DNA of 64,000 nt from Acidiluteibacter sp963716125 (lineage in GTDB: Bacteria; Bacteroidota; Bacteroidia; Flavobacteriales_E; Vicingaceae): NCBI GenBank assembly GCA_963716125.1, contig OY970294.1, positions 1,798,001 to 1,862,000 of the forward strand. The letters run 5' to 3'. The notes below the pieces were generated by a model. The model worked only from the letters and a program-made list of their open reading frames with translations. It searched no databases and was not told where the DNA came from. A program made the translations under genes and the position numbers. Shown piece after piece: positions 46,533 through 55,350 of the stretch; within the stretch, counting starts at the first letter, position 1, and each line of letters starts with the position of its first letter.

Positions 46533-47567
46533 ATGAAGCACTACTTTATTACTTTTTTCTCCATTTTCTCCATATTTATATGCAACAGTTCAGCACAAAA
46601 TGGTGGAACTGATACGTATGAATTTTTAGATTTAACTTATTCGGCACGAGTGGCTGCATTGGGTGGTAGTCAAATTGCAGTAAAAGATAATGACCCGAAT
46701 TTTGCTTTGGGAAACCCTGCCTTACTCAATAAAGGTATGGATAATCAATTGACATTGAATTATATCAATTACTTTGATGATATTAATTTTGGGTATGTTT
46801 CTTACACCAAACACATTGATTCTGTAGGAACATTCAATTTAGGAGTTAATTACGTCGATTATGGAAAATTTACCGAAAGAGATGCAGGAAGTAATGAAAT
46901 AGGAACTTTTAATGCGGGAGAATATGCCATTGTGATGGGATATGGTAGAGATTTAAATAAATATTTTAGTGTTGGAGCAAATCTAAAAACTATTTTTTCC
47001 AATTTGTATCAATACAATTCTTTTGGAGTGGCTGTAGATTTGGGTGCAACTTACTATAAAAAAGAAAATGGTTTTACAGCAAGCTTAGTGCTTAAAAATA
47101 TGGGAGCTCAAATCGTAACTTATGATGGTAATAGAGAACCGATTCCTTTTGAAATACAGGCAGGAATATCTAAAAGATTAGAGAATGTACCTATTCGACT
47201 TTCTTTGACTGCTCACAGTTTAGAAACTCCTGATTTAACTTATAATTCTCCTAATAAAAAGAAAAATGTATTATTTGGAGAAGAGCAAACTAAGGATAAA
47301 AATAAATTTTTAGACAATATGGCTCGCCATGCAATCTTTGGAGTGGAGTTTGTTCCATCAGAAAATTTTAATATCAGATTGGGTTATAACTATCAGAGAA
47401 GGAAAGAGTTATTGATTGAAGAAAAGACTGGTTTAGTTGGCTTTAGTGCCGGTTTTGGAATTCGAATTTCTAAGTTTCATTTCAGTTATGGATGGGCTTC
47501 CTACCATCAAGCAGGAGCTTTAAATAGTTTTTCTATCGTCACACGTATTTCAGATTTTTACAATTAG
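46533..47567 (+). CDS. porQ: Type IX secretion system protein PorQ
   Basis: Encodes 344 residues with a signal peptide ending SSAQ. The PorV/PorQ motif TYSARVAALGGSQIAVKDND followed by NFALGNPALL is present, then a barrel ending TRISDFYN. PorQ is an outer-membrane protein that acts with PorZ at the attachment stage of T9SS cargo. The gene is followed 14 bases later by cmk, the gene order usual for porQ in the phylum, which supports the name over PorV. Confidence 0.9.
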   Translation: MKHYFITFFSIFSIFICNSSAQNGGTDTYEFLDLTYSARVAALGGSQIAVKDNDPNFALGNPALLNKGMDNQLTLNYINYFDDINFGYVSYTKHIDSVGTFNLGVNYVDYGKFTERDAGSNEIGTFNAGEYAIVMGYGRDLNKYFSVGANLKTIFSNLYQYNSFGVAVDLGATYYKKENGFTASLVLKNMGAQIVTYDGNREPIPFEIQAGISKRLENVPIRLSLTAHSLETPDLTYNSPNKKKNVLFGEEQTKDKNKFLDNMARHAIFGVEFVPSENFNIRLGYNYQRRKELLIEEKTGLVGFSAGFGIRISKFHFSYGWASYHQAGALNSFSIVTRISDFYN

Positions 47568-47581
47568 TGTAACTTAGCGGC

Positions 47582-48289
47582 ATGTCAAAAATTGTAATTG
47601 CCGTTGACGGTTTTTCATCTTGTGGAAAAAGTACTTTAGCCAAAAGCTTAGCCAAAGAGTTAGGTTATGCTTTTATTGACACTGGTGCTATGTACAGAGC
47701 AGTTACTTTATATTTTTTACGAGCAGGAGTCAAAAATTTCAAAGATATATCAGCCGATAAAATAGAAAGTTTGCTCAATCAAATCACTATCGATTTTAGA
47801 TATAATTCCTCCACAGACAGTAATGATACTTATTTGAATGATGAAAATGTAGAAAATGAAATTAGAAACGCTGAAGTTTCTGATGCCGTTAGTGCATTGA
47901 GTGCAATAAAGCAAGTGCGTTCAAAAATGGTAGCTCTACAAAAAGATTTAGGTAAGAAAAAAGGAGTAGTACTAGATGGAAGAGATATTGGCACTGCTGT
48001 TTTTCCAGAAGCGGAGTTGAAAATTTTTATGACTGCAGATCCATTAGTTAGAGCCAAAAGAAGACACCAAGAATTGATAGAAAAAGATATCGAAATCAGT
48101 TTTAATCAGGTAAAAGCCAATTTAGAAAAACGAGATTATGAAGATACCAATTGGAAAGAAAATCCATTGCGTCAAGCTGAAGATGCTGTAGTAATAGACA
48201 ACACAGATATGGGTAGGGAAGAGCAGCTTAGGTTGGTAGTGCGGTTAGCGAAAGAAGCAATAGCTCAATGTAACAATGATTTAATGTAA
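47582..48289 (+). CDS. cmk: Cytidylate kinase
   Basis: Encodes 235 residues. P-loop GFSSCGKSTLAKSLAK, then DTGAMYRAVTLYFL, and LDGRDIGTAVFPEAELKIFM, the CMP-binding and LID regions of cytidylate kinase. The enzyme makes CDP/dCDP from CMP/dCMP for nucleotide and lipid synthesis. It follows porQ and precedes ispH, which is on the opposite strand. Confidence 0.95.
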   Translation: MSKIVIAVDGFSSCGKSTLAKSLAKELGYAFIDTGAMYRAVTLYFLRAGVKNFKDISADKIESLLNQITIDFRYNSSTDSNDTYLNDENVENEIRNAEVSDAVSALSAIKQVRSKMVALQKDLGKKKGVVLDGRDIGTAVFPEAELKIFMTADPLVRAKRRHQELIEKDIEISFNQVKANLEKRDYEDTNWKENPLRQAEDAVVIDNTDMGREEQLRLVVRLAKEAIAQCNNDLM

Positions 48290-48615
48290 TAATTCTCCTT
48301 TGCTATGCAATGTAATAATGTAACAATTTTATAAATTAAACAATGTATCAATTCTCCGTTACTATACAATTTCGGCTTCGGCGATGCCGTGTAATTATAA
48401 ATCAAAGGCTTGGTCAATCTTAGCTGCAGGGCAACGGAATATTAATAAAAATAAAAGTGGATAGTGTATAAAGCTGCAGAGCAGCGACATATTATTTCAA
48501 ATCATCATGAATGGACGATAGACTTATATGTATAGCTTATTATCAATATGAATTATTTATAGCTAATTGATTTAAATCTAGGATATTTCGATAAATTGAT
48601 AATTCACAATCATTC
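48290..48615. repeat. Intergenic stretch with small internal repeats
   Basis: The 325-base gap between cmk and ispH has two imperfect repeat pairs: AATTCTCCTTTGCTATGCAA with AATTCTCCGTTACTATACAA (48291 and 48349), and AGCTGCAGGGCAACGGAATA with AGCTGCAGAGCAGCGACATA (48422 and 48471). GC-rich, CTGCAG-centred units of this sort are dispersed repeats in many Bacteroidota. No gene is seen. Confidence 0.55.
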
Positions 48616-49839
48616 TCAATTGTCCTTTGAATTGAGGACTTCATTCATACTCTTACTATTTGGAAAGTAGCTAATTATCTTTTGAATTACTTCATCTATC
48701 ATCGTATCAGGACAGGAAGCTCCACTGGTTAATATAATTTTAGTTGGCTGATTTTTTGGTAAAAAGTTAACTGTTTTTTCCATCATTTGCTTTTCGTAGT
48801 TAAAGTGATTGATTTCATCATCACTTTTAATTTCAGCAGCTGAAGATATAAAGTAAGTTTTGAGTTTTTCTTCACATAATTCCACAATATGAGAGGTGTT
48901 AGAACTATTGTAACCTCCAACAACAATAGCCAAATCAGCAGCTTTTTTTAATAAATCATATGTCGCCTGCTGGTTGTCGTTGGTAGCATAGCAAAGCGTA
49001 TCTCTTGTATCTGCAAAATGATTTTTTAAATCTGCCTCACCGTATTTTTCTTGCATAATTTGCTTAAAAAAATCTGCGATTTCTTGTGTTTCGCTTGCCA
49101 ACATGGTAGTTTGATTCACTACACCAACTTTTTCCAAATCCTTTTTAAAATCAAAATTATCAGAATACATTCCTTTAAATTCTTCTTCAAAAACTGTTTG
49201 ATCTAATTTCCTTAAAATAATATCACCCAATATACGAGCTTCATGAATATCTTTTATAATGATAGAAGGTGCTGCAGCCTGCGAATGTGAAAATGTTGCA
49301 CGTGTTTCTTCATGTTTGTGTTTTCCATGAATCAAAACGGTGTAATTCTCTTTTCCTAGCTTGTCGGATTGTTTCCAAACCTTGTTCACAAAAGGACAAG
49401 TAGTATTGTATTTTTGAGTTTCAATGTGTTTATCGGCTAAAATTTTTTCAATTTCTAAGGTTGTTCCAAAGGCAGGTATAATGACAATGTCATCTGCTTT
49501 CAAATCATCCCAATCTAAAAAATGATTGCCTTCAGTATCCATAATAAAGTCAATTCCTTTAGAACGTAAATCTGCATTAACAATAGGATTGTGAATCATT
49601 TGAGAAAGCAATAAAATACGTTTGCCCGGGTTTTCTTCAACTGCTCTATAGGCTATTTCAATGGCATTTTCTACACCGTAACAAAATCCAAAATGACGTG
49701 CAATGTAAAACTGAACAGAACCAAAATCTAAAAGAGTTGGAGTAAAGTCTTTTTTGCGAGGATCAGTAATTTTACGAGCCTCTTTAATAGTGCCTATAAA
49801 CGAACTTCTGTAATAAGTGGGAATATCAAATTGTTTCAT
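48616..49839 (-). CDS. ispH: 4-hydroxy-3-methylbut-2-enyl diphosphate reductase
   Basis: Encodes 407 residues, the long form usual in Bacteroidota compared with ~316 in E. coli. The three cysteines of the iron-sulphur cluster are visible in HFGFCYGVENAI, NTTCPFVNKVW and SGASCPDTMIDEV. IspH makes isopentenyl and dimethylallyl diphosphate, the final step of the MEP pathway. A perfect -7 element TAATTTTG (49856-49863, minus strand) lies just upstream. Confidence 0.95.
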   Translation of the reverse strand: MKQFDIPTYYRSSFIGTIKEARKITDPRKKDFTPTLLDFGSVQFYIARHFGFCYGVENAIEIAYRAVEENPGKRILLLSQMIHNPIVNADLRSKGIDFIMDTEGNHFLDWDDLKADDIVIIPAFGTTLEIEKILADKHIETQKYNTTCPFVNKVWKQSDKLGKENYTVLIHGKHKHEETRATFSHSQAAAPSIIIKDIHEARILGDIILRKLDQTVFEEEFKGMYSDNFDFKKDLEKVGVVNQTTMLASETQEIADFFKQIMQEKYGEADLKNHFADTRDTLCYATNDNQQATYDLLKKAADLAIVVGGYNSSNTSHIVELCEEKLKTYFISSAAEIKSDDEINHFNYEKQMMEKTVNFLPKNQPTKIILTSGASCPDTMIDEVIQKIISYFPNSKSMNEVLNSKDN

Positions 49840-49855
49840 AGTCAGAAATTAAATT

Positions 49856-49863
49856 CAAAATTA
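49856..49863 (-). promoter_or_regulatory. Putative -7 element of ispH promoter
   Basis: TAATTTTG on the minus strand matches TAnnTTTG exactly, 17 bases from the ispH start codon. No -33 TTG was found at the preferred spacing. Confidence 0.45.
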
Positions 49864-49978
49864 AGAATAAGCATCTTTATAAGATAATATAATATGAAAA
49901 GAAAAAATGATATTTTATTGTATAACTATAAAAAAAAAGGATAGAATGATTTAATTTGCAACTTCAAAACAATAGATT

Positions 49979-50689
49979 ATGGGAAGAGCATTTGAATATA
50001 GAAGAGCAGCCAAAGAAAAGCGTTGGGACAAAATGTCTAAGATTTTTCCAAAGTTGGCAAAAGCAATTACATTGGCCGCCAAGGAAGGCGGAATGGATCC
50101 TGAGAGCAATGCTACTTTGAGAACTGCTATTCAGAATGCAAAGGGCGAAAATATGCCTAAAGACAACATTGAGAATGCTATAAAAAGAGCAGAAGCAAAA
50201 GATGTTGAAAATTATGTAGAAGTGAACCATGAAGGTAAAGGTCCACATGGTGTTTTAGTTTTTGTAGAATGCGCTACCGATAATACGACAAGAACAGTTG
50301 CCAATATCAAATCTTATTTTAATAAATCTGGAGGAGCCACAGTTCCTACTGGTTCTTTAGAATTTATGTTTAACAGAAGAGCAGTTTTTGAATTTGAAAT
50401 TCCTGAAGGAATTGATGTCGAGGAATTAGAGTTAGAACTAATTGAAAGCGGCTTAGAAGAAATAGAAGTAGATGAAAATACTGCCTATGCTTATGCCGAT
50501 TGGCAAGATTTTGGAACATTGGCTCATGCATTAGAAGAGAAGAAAATAGAAGTCAAAAAGTCTAATTTACAACGTTTTCCAACCTCTCCAGTTGAGTTTA
50601 CTGATGAACAAATGGTGGACATTGAAAAATTATTAGATAAGATAGAAGATGATGATGATACGCAAGCTGTTTATACGAATATAGCGTAG
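49979..50689 (+). CDS. yebC: YebC/PmpR-family regulator
   Basis: Encodes 236 residues with the invariant opening MGRAFEYRRAAKEKRWDKMS, KAITLAAKEGGMDPESN, and GGATVPTGSLEFMF. YebC proteins act in transcription regulation or, as shown recently, relieve ribosome stalling. The gene is intact. Its last 79 bases (50612-50690) are repeated exactly at 58977-59055, marking the edge of a probable genomic island. Confidence 0.95.
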   Translation: MGRAFEYRRAAKEKRWDKMSKIFPKLAKAITLAAKEGGMDPESNATLRTAIQNAKGENMPKDNIENAIKRAEAKDVENYVEVNHEGKGPHGVLVFVECATDNTTRTVANIKSYFNKSGGATVPTGSLEFMFNRRAVFEFEIPEGIDVEELELELIESGLEEIEVDENTAYAYADWQDFGTLAHALEEKKIEVKKSNLQRFPTSPVEFTDEQMVDIEKLLDKIEDDDDTQAVYTNIA

Positions 50690-50690
50690 G
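50612..50690 (+). repeat. 79-bp direct repeat, left copy (3' end of yebC)
   Basis: Bases 50612-50690 cover the last 26 codons of yebC, including its TAG stop, plus one G, and are identical base for base to 58977-59055. Bases flanking the match differ on both sides. This copy keeps yebC intact, as attachment-site duplications at gene 3' ends usually do. Confidence 0.95.
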
Positions 50691-50882
50691 GGAGAAGTTT
50701 TGGATGAACTGTGTTTAATGTAGTTTAGGTTTTATCTCTCAAAAATTATATCGATGTTAACACATTCATATTGGACTTTCAAAGTTAGTGTAGTTAAAGT
50801 TATATTTTTTATTTAAAATTGAGCATTCCCTTCTTGCTTTACACCATTTTCAGATAAGTCAATTAATATTATTATACTATTT

Positions 50883-51083
50883 TTACTTTATAATTCGCAT
50901 TAGCAGTTCCTTTTCCAGATTACCGTCCTTTTTAAAATTAAATGAATAAATTGGAAAGTAACTTACTTCCTCATATTTAGGATTTGAAGCTGAGACGTTC
51001 GAAAATTTCCAAAAATCGATTAGTTTATCAGAATCTTGTGCGAAACTGAAATTAAGTATAAATATTACAAATGTAAAAGTCAA
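50883..51083 (-). pseudogene. Fragment of a small secreted protein
   Basis: A 66-codon frame from TTG 51083 reads a signal-peptide-like FTFVIFILNFSFAQ followed by a domain starting DSDKLIDFWKFSNV that stops after about 45 residues. An ATG AAA upstream (near 51099) is one base out of frame, so the proper start seems lost. It looks like the N-terminal remnant of a secreted protein. The 50690-51746 stretch otherwise holds only the small frame at 51334 and AT-rich sequence. Confidence 0.35.
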
Positions 51084-51333
51084 TAGTTTTTTCTTTCATT
51101 TTATGTTAATAACCGAATAAACTGTAAAGTACGTTTACTTCCTATATAAACCTCCCTCAAATGTTACGAATCCAAAAGTGCTACATTATTTAAAAAATCA
51201 ACCTCAGTTGATATTTTTTAGAGTGGTAATAACTATAATGCTTAGATGATAAAAGTTTAAAATCTATTTTTCAATAATACTCAATTATAATAGAGTATAC
51301 TGATGAACAAATGTTTTAAAAAGTTAGTAGTAC

Positions 51334-51525
51334 TTAAGTTTTAAGAATACTATTAGGTGATATTCTATTTAACTCATCAATATTAAAGTCTTTATCAAAC
51401 AATTTAATACGACCTAAATTTATTTTTTCTTTGAAATATTGAGTGAGTATTGCAATTAATTCAGTATTTTTATCAAGAGCATTGGAATACGGCTTTAAAA
51501 AAAATGTATGAGATTGCATATTCAT
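51334..51525 (-). CDS. Small hypothetical protein (uncertain)
   Basis: A 63-codon frame beginning MNMQSHTFFLKPYSNALDKN with helical, charged composition and a good start. It has no recognised family and may be the remnant of a larger gene. Composition is less coding-like than the neighbours, so this is a weak call. Confidence 0.3.
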   Translation of the reverse strand: MNMQSHTFFLKPYSNALDKNTELIAILTQYFKEKINLGRIKLFDKDFNIDELNRISPNSILKT

Positions 51526-51746
51526 TTTACTTTTTTATATAGTTTTTATTGTTTTTTACCCACCTTTTTAATTCTTTTCATTTACTAATATAATATTATT
51601 TAAATTAATAAAGTTTCTCAAGAGTTTTCTTACAAAATAATTCATTTAATCTAATGTTATACTCTTTTTTGAATAGGTATATATAGGTTGATTAAAAATA
51701 CATAGAGTAGTCATCACTAATAATTTTTAAATGTTAAATAAAATGA

Positions 51747-52775
51747 ATGCTTAAAACAATCCAATTAATTGCTTTATTACAAGGTCTTTTCGTCCTTTCT
51801 GTTTTATTTATTAATCGTAAAGACTATAAAAAGACTACGTTCTGGCTATTATTCGGCAGTTTACTCTCCGTTTCACTTTACATTCTAGGCGATGATGAAA
51901 ATAATCTTTTTATTCAAAACACAGATTGGTTTCTCTTTGATAATACTCTCTTTGTAACATTTATCTATCTATTTTTTAGATATCACAAAAATGGAAATGA
52001 AAAATTCGCCAATCTCGATTTTCTATTTTTTACCCCCAATATTCTATATTTTATAATTGAGGTAATTGAAACACAAACAGTAGAGGATAATTTAATAGTC
52101 GAAATCTTTGAGTTATTTACAGAATTGACTTTTATAGTTTATCTTACGTTAATTTTATATTCAATTTTTTCAGGTAGAAGGAAACATTGGATTATCTATT
52201 TTACTGTGCCGATTGTAATTCTGTTTGTGCTTTCCTTTGTCAATGATATTCTTAAAATATTTGGATTATCAGAATTTCCATTGTTTGATAACAAAAATTC
52301 TGATACTTATCTTTTATTGGTTGTTGCATTTTTATTCTATTTTATCGCCTTCAAATTGTTGAGTAAAGGGAAGAACATTTTGCCTGAAAACGACGTTAGC
52401 AAATACAAGAATTCTAATCTTAATACAGAACTTATACCGAAGTATATGAAAGATTTAGTTAAGGTAATGGAGGTTGATAAATTATATCTTAATGGAAAAT
52501 TGTCTATTCAGGATGTTTCAGAAAAACTAAACATTCCTCGTCAACATATTTCTGAAGTTCTAAACGAACATATGAATACAAGCTTTCAAGATTTTATAAA
52601 TCAATATCGTGTTGAAGCGTTTATTCATCGTTTAAAAAGCGACCAGAATAATAATTTTACACTCTTGGGAGTCGCGACAGATGTAGGTTTTAATTCCAAG
52701 TCATCCTTCAATGCTATCTTCAAGAAATACAAAGGTTTAACGCCAACGCAATTCAAGAAAAATCTTTTAAAATAG
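51747..52775 (+). CDS. AraC-family regulator with N-terminal membrane domain
   Basis: Encodes 342 residues. The first ~210 form about seven hydrophobic segments (e.g. LIALLQGLFVLSVLFI, HWIIYFTVPIVILFVLSF). After a linker comes a double helix-turn-helix: KLSIQDVSEKLNIPRQHISEV and FTLLGVATDVGFNSKSSFNA, ending FKKYKGLTPTQFKK, the AraC/XylS signature. Such membrane-bound AraC proteins in Bacteroidota respond to envelope signals. It precedes the outer-membrane barrel gene by 97 bases. Confidence 0.92.
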   Translation: MLKTIQLIALLQGLFVLSVLFINRKDYKKTTFWLLFGSLLSVSLYILGDDENNLFIQNTDWFLFDNTLFVTFIYLFFRYHKNGNEKFANLDFLFFTPNILYFIIEVIETQTVEDNLIVEIFELFTELTFIVYLTLILYSIFSGRRKHWIIYFTVPIVILFVLSFVNDILKIFGLSEFPLFDNKNSDTYLLLVVAFLFYFIAFKLLSKGKNILPENDVSKYKNSNLNTELIPKYMKDLVKVMEVDKLYLNGKLSIQDVSEKLNIPRQHISEVLNEHMNTSFQDFINQYRVEAFIHRLKSDQNNNFTLLGVATDVGFNSKSSFNAIFKKYKGLTPTQFKKNLLK

Positions 52776-52872
52776 GTAAAATATGTGTAGATATATTGTT
52801 CTGCACTTATCTTTTAGATTTTGCTTAAAAAATCTACCGTTATTTGATGAATAATTAAAATATTTATCAAAA

Positions 52873-54315
52873 ATGTCATTACAAAAAACATCAAAAAAGC
52901 AAAGTAAAGATCTGTTTAAAAACGTTATAACAAAATCGTGTTTGTGTTTTGTGCTATTAATTTCAGTACAATCCATCATAGCACAAGTCCAAGATTCTCT
53001 TTCATTTATCAAATCAAGAAAAATGTCTGTTGAAGACCTTTCAAAGAAGCGAGAAGGAACATTTATAACGGGAATTCCAGATTTTTCGTCAGACCCAGTT
53101 ACAGGTTTCGGTTTTGGAGTTAGAAGTAATGTATATTGGAACGGAGAACGTACAAATCCATTATTTGCTTACACACCATATTTGGCAAAATTAAAAGCAA
53201 ATGCAGCCTATTACACTTCAAATGCAAGAGAGTTAGTACTGTCATTAGATGTTCCTTATTACAAAGGAACACGTTGGAGATTTAAAATTGATTTTAAAGC
53301 ACAACAAAATCCGGCCAACTTATATTTTGGTTTAACAGAAGCTACACTTGGTAATTTAAGTCTACCATCAGACCCGAATACAACATTTGCTACTTATGAT
53401 GAATACGATAGCGCAAGAAAAACTTTGCGACCAGGAGAAGGTGGAGAAGCAAATTTTGTGACAGATGCCTTGTCAAATAGATTTAGAGAAACCGAATTTA
53501 TGTTGAATTTAAAAGCAGATTATGCAATTGGAAACGGAAAATGGCGAATAATGGGGGGTTATGAAATACAAAATTTACAATATAAAACTTTTGAGGGAGA
53601 AGAAGCCGAAGCCATTTACCCAGCTACAGGAGAAGAAACAAATGCACCAAACGGATTTTCATTTTTACAGAGAGACTTTGACCAAGGAAATATATCAGGT
53701 TTAGATGGCGGTTGGGTTTCCATTTTTCAAACAGCTTTAATTTATGACACAAGAGATTTTGAACCAGACCCAACAAAAGGATTTTATTTTGAAATAGCCA
53801 ACGAATATTCAAGTAAATACATAGGTTCGGAATTTGATTTCAATAAACTTTTTGTTCAAGGACGTGCTTACAAAAAATTGCCTTTTGGAAAAAGAACCGT
53901 TTTAGCAAGTCGTGTTGGAATAGGACATATTTTTGGCTCAAACGCACCATTTTTTGAGTTTCAAGACCAATGGAGTCCAGAAGGAAGTGTCAATGCACTT
54001 GGCGGTAAGCAGTCGCTAAGAGGATATAGATCCAATAGATTTTTAGGACGTTCAATGTGGTTTACAAATCTTGAATTGAGATTCAGAATAGCGGAAACAA
54101 AACTAGGAAAACAAAATTTTGCTTTTGGAGTAGCACCATTTTTTGATGTTGGAACTGTTAGAAATAGATGGCAAGATTTAAACTTTAAAAACATAAAATA
54201 TTCTTATGGTTTAGGAGTAAGAATTGTATGGAATCAATCCACAATTATATCTTTTGATTACGGATTGTCTAAAGAAGATAAATTGTTTTATATAGGTATT
54301 GGACAGGCATTTTAA
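52873..54315 (+). CDS. BamA/TamA-like outer-membrane beta-barrel protein
   Basis: Encodes 480 residues. After an N-terminal basic region and hydrophobic segment ending SIIAQ, the mature part is nearly all barrel strands: VTGFGFGVRSNVYW, TALIYDTRDFEPDPTKGFYF, SLRGYRSNRFLGRSM (the conserved RGY of Omp85-type barrels) and a terminal IGQAF. It lacks POTRA domains at this length, so it is a short Omp85-family porin-like or lipid-related protein. Co-located with the AraC regulator. Confidence 0.85.
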   Translation: MSLQKTSKKQSKDLFKNVITKSCLCFVLLISVQSIIAQVQDSLSFIKSRKMSVEDLSKKREGTFITGIPDFSSDPVTGFGFGVRSNVYWNGERTNPLFAYTPYLAKLKANAAYYTSNARELVLSLDVPYYKGTRWRFKIDFKAQQNPANLYFGLTEATLGNLSLPSDPNTTFATYDEYDSARKTLRPGEGGEANFVTDALSNRFRETEFMLNLKADYAIGNGKWRIMGGYEIQNLQYKTFEGEEAEAIYPATGEETNAPNGFSFLQRDFDQGNISGLDGGWVSIFQTALIYDTRDFEPDPTKGFYFEIANEYSSKYIGSEFDFNKLFVQGRAYKKLPFGKRTVLASRVGIGHIFGSNAPFFEFQDQWSPEGSVNALGGKQSLRGYRSNRFLGRSMWFTNLELRFRIAETKLGKQNFAFGVAPFFDVGTVRNRWQDLNFKNIKYSYGLGVRIVWNQSTIISFDYGLSKEDKLFYIGIGQAF

Positions 54316-54623
54316 TTTTCTACTAAAAAAATATTCAATTGAAAGACCAATGTAGCAAAATTATATACTCCTGCGGAATTTTTTACCTAAATCTTCTGAA
54401 AATTTTCATACCAAAAATATTTCTTAAAAAGGTCAATTCTTCCTAATTTTAGTGTTCGGATTGAGGTTTTCTAAATATTTTTTGTAACAATAATTTAAAT
54501 TAATTATCATAAATTTAACTTAGAAATTTTTTATAATCTTATGATTTTTTTAGAATTGTATTTTTATAAAAGTAGAATTAAATGTAATTTTAAATTTGTA
54601 TCATATTTAACTTTCTGAAACTT

Positions 54624-54631
54624 TATATTTG
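54624..54631 (+). promoter_or_regulatory. Putative -7 element upstream of the response regulator
   Basis: TATATTTG matches TAnnTTTG exactly. A TTG lies at 54596-54598 but with a 25-base spacer, longer than the preferred ~19. The predicted transcript would begin near 54638, about 20 bases before the proposed ATT start codon. The rest of 54316-54660 is AT-rich with no gene. Confidence 0.5.
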
Positions 54632-54660
54632 TATAATTATTAACTTTAAAACTTCTTACC

Positions 54661-55344
54661 ATTTTAAATCAAATTTTAATAATAGAAGATGAGCCCAACG
54701 TAGTAGCTTTTATTAGCCAAGGGTTGCAAGAATCAGGCTATAAGGTTTTTGTAGCTTTCGATGGAATAAAGGGTTTAGAATTACTTCAACAAAAGGAAAT
54801 AGATTTAGTAGTTTTAGATGTAATTTTGCCGGGAATGGATGGTTTGGAGATAGCTAAGAAAATCAGAGAGCTTGGCTTTGATAATCTCCCTATTATTATG
54901 CTCACAGCTTTGGGAACCACTGAAAATATTGTAAAAGGTTTAGATTCTGGTGCAAATGATTATTTAATTAAGCCATTTAAATTTAAAGAATTATTAGCAA
55001 GAATAAGAGTGCTTACTAGAAACGTTAATTCGTTAGTTAGTAATAGTTTAAAATTGACTATTGAAGATTTAGAGCTTGATAGAGATGCAAAAGTAGTGCA
55101 AAGGGCTGGCAAAGAAATAAAGTTAACTTCTACTGAATTTAAATTGTTAGAATATCTGCTAAAAAATAGAAATAGAGTTTTAAGTCGAATTGATATACTT
55201 GAAAATGTTTGGGAGATTAATTTTAATATCAGTACAAATGTCGTTGATGTTTATGTTAATTACCTAAGAAATAAAATAGATAAAAATTTTGAAATAAAAC
55301 TAATTCATACAGCTATTGGTATGGGGTATATACTCAAAAGTTAA
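54661..55344 (+). CDS. OmpR-family response regulator with non-canonical (ATT) start
   Basis: From ATT 54661 the frame reads (M)LNQILIIEDEPNVVAFISQG and gives 227 residues, the normal OmpR-type length. A start at TTG 54724 would delete the first beta strand and the acidic pair ED needed for phosphorylation, so it is unlikely. No ATG, GTG or TTG occurs in frame before the acidic pair; a stop is at 54634. Phosphoacceptor Asp is in VVLDVILPGMDG, with TALGTT and LIKPFKF; the C-terminal wHTH has LTSTEFKLLEYLLKN. Six bases precede the kinase gene. Confidence 0.82.
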   Translation: MLNQILIIEDEPNVVAFISQGLQESGYKVFVAFDGIKGLELLQQKEIDLVVLDVILPGMDGLEIAKKIRELGFDNLPIIMLTALGTTENIVKGLDSGANDYLIKPFKFKELLARIRVLTRNVNSLVSNSLKLTIEDLELDRDAKVVQRAGKEIKLTSTEFKLLEYLLKNRNRVLSRIDILENVWEINFNISTNVVDVYVNYLRNKIDKNFEIKLIHTAIGMGYILKS

Positions 55345-55350
55345 AAATTT

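Noticed and set aside
51334..51525. Reading the 63-codon frame as a transposase remnant
   Set aside because: Only a loose resemblance to transposase N-termini; no DDE motif or terminal repeats nearby, so listed only as a weak hypothetical.
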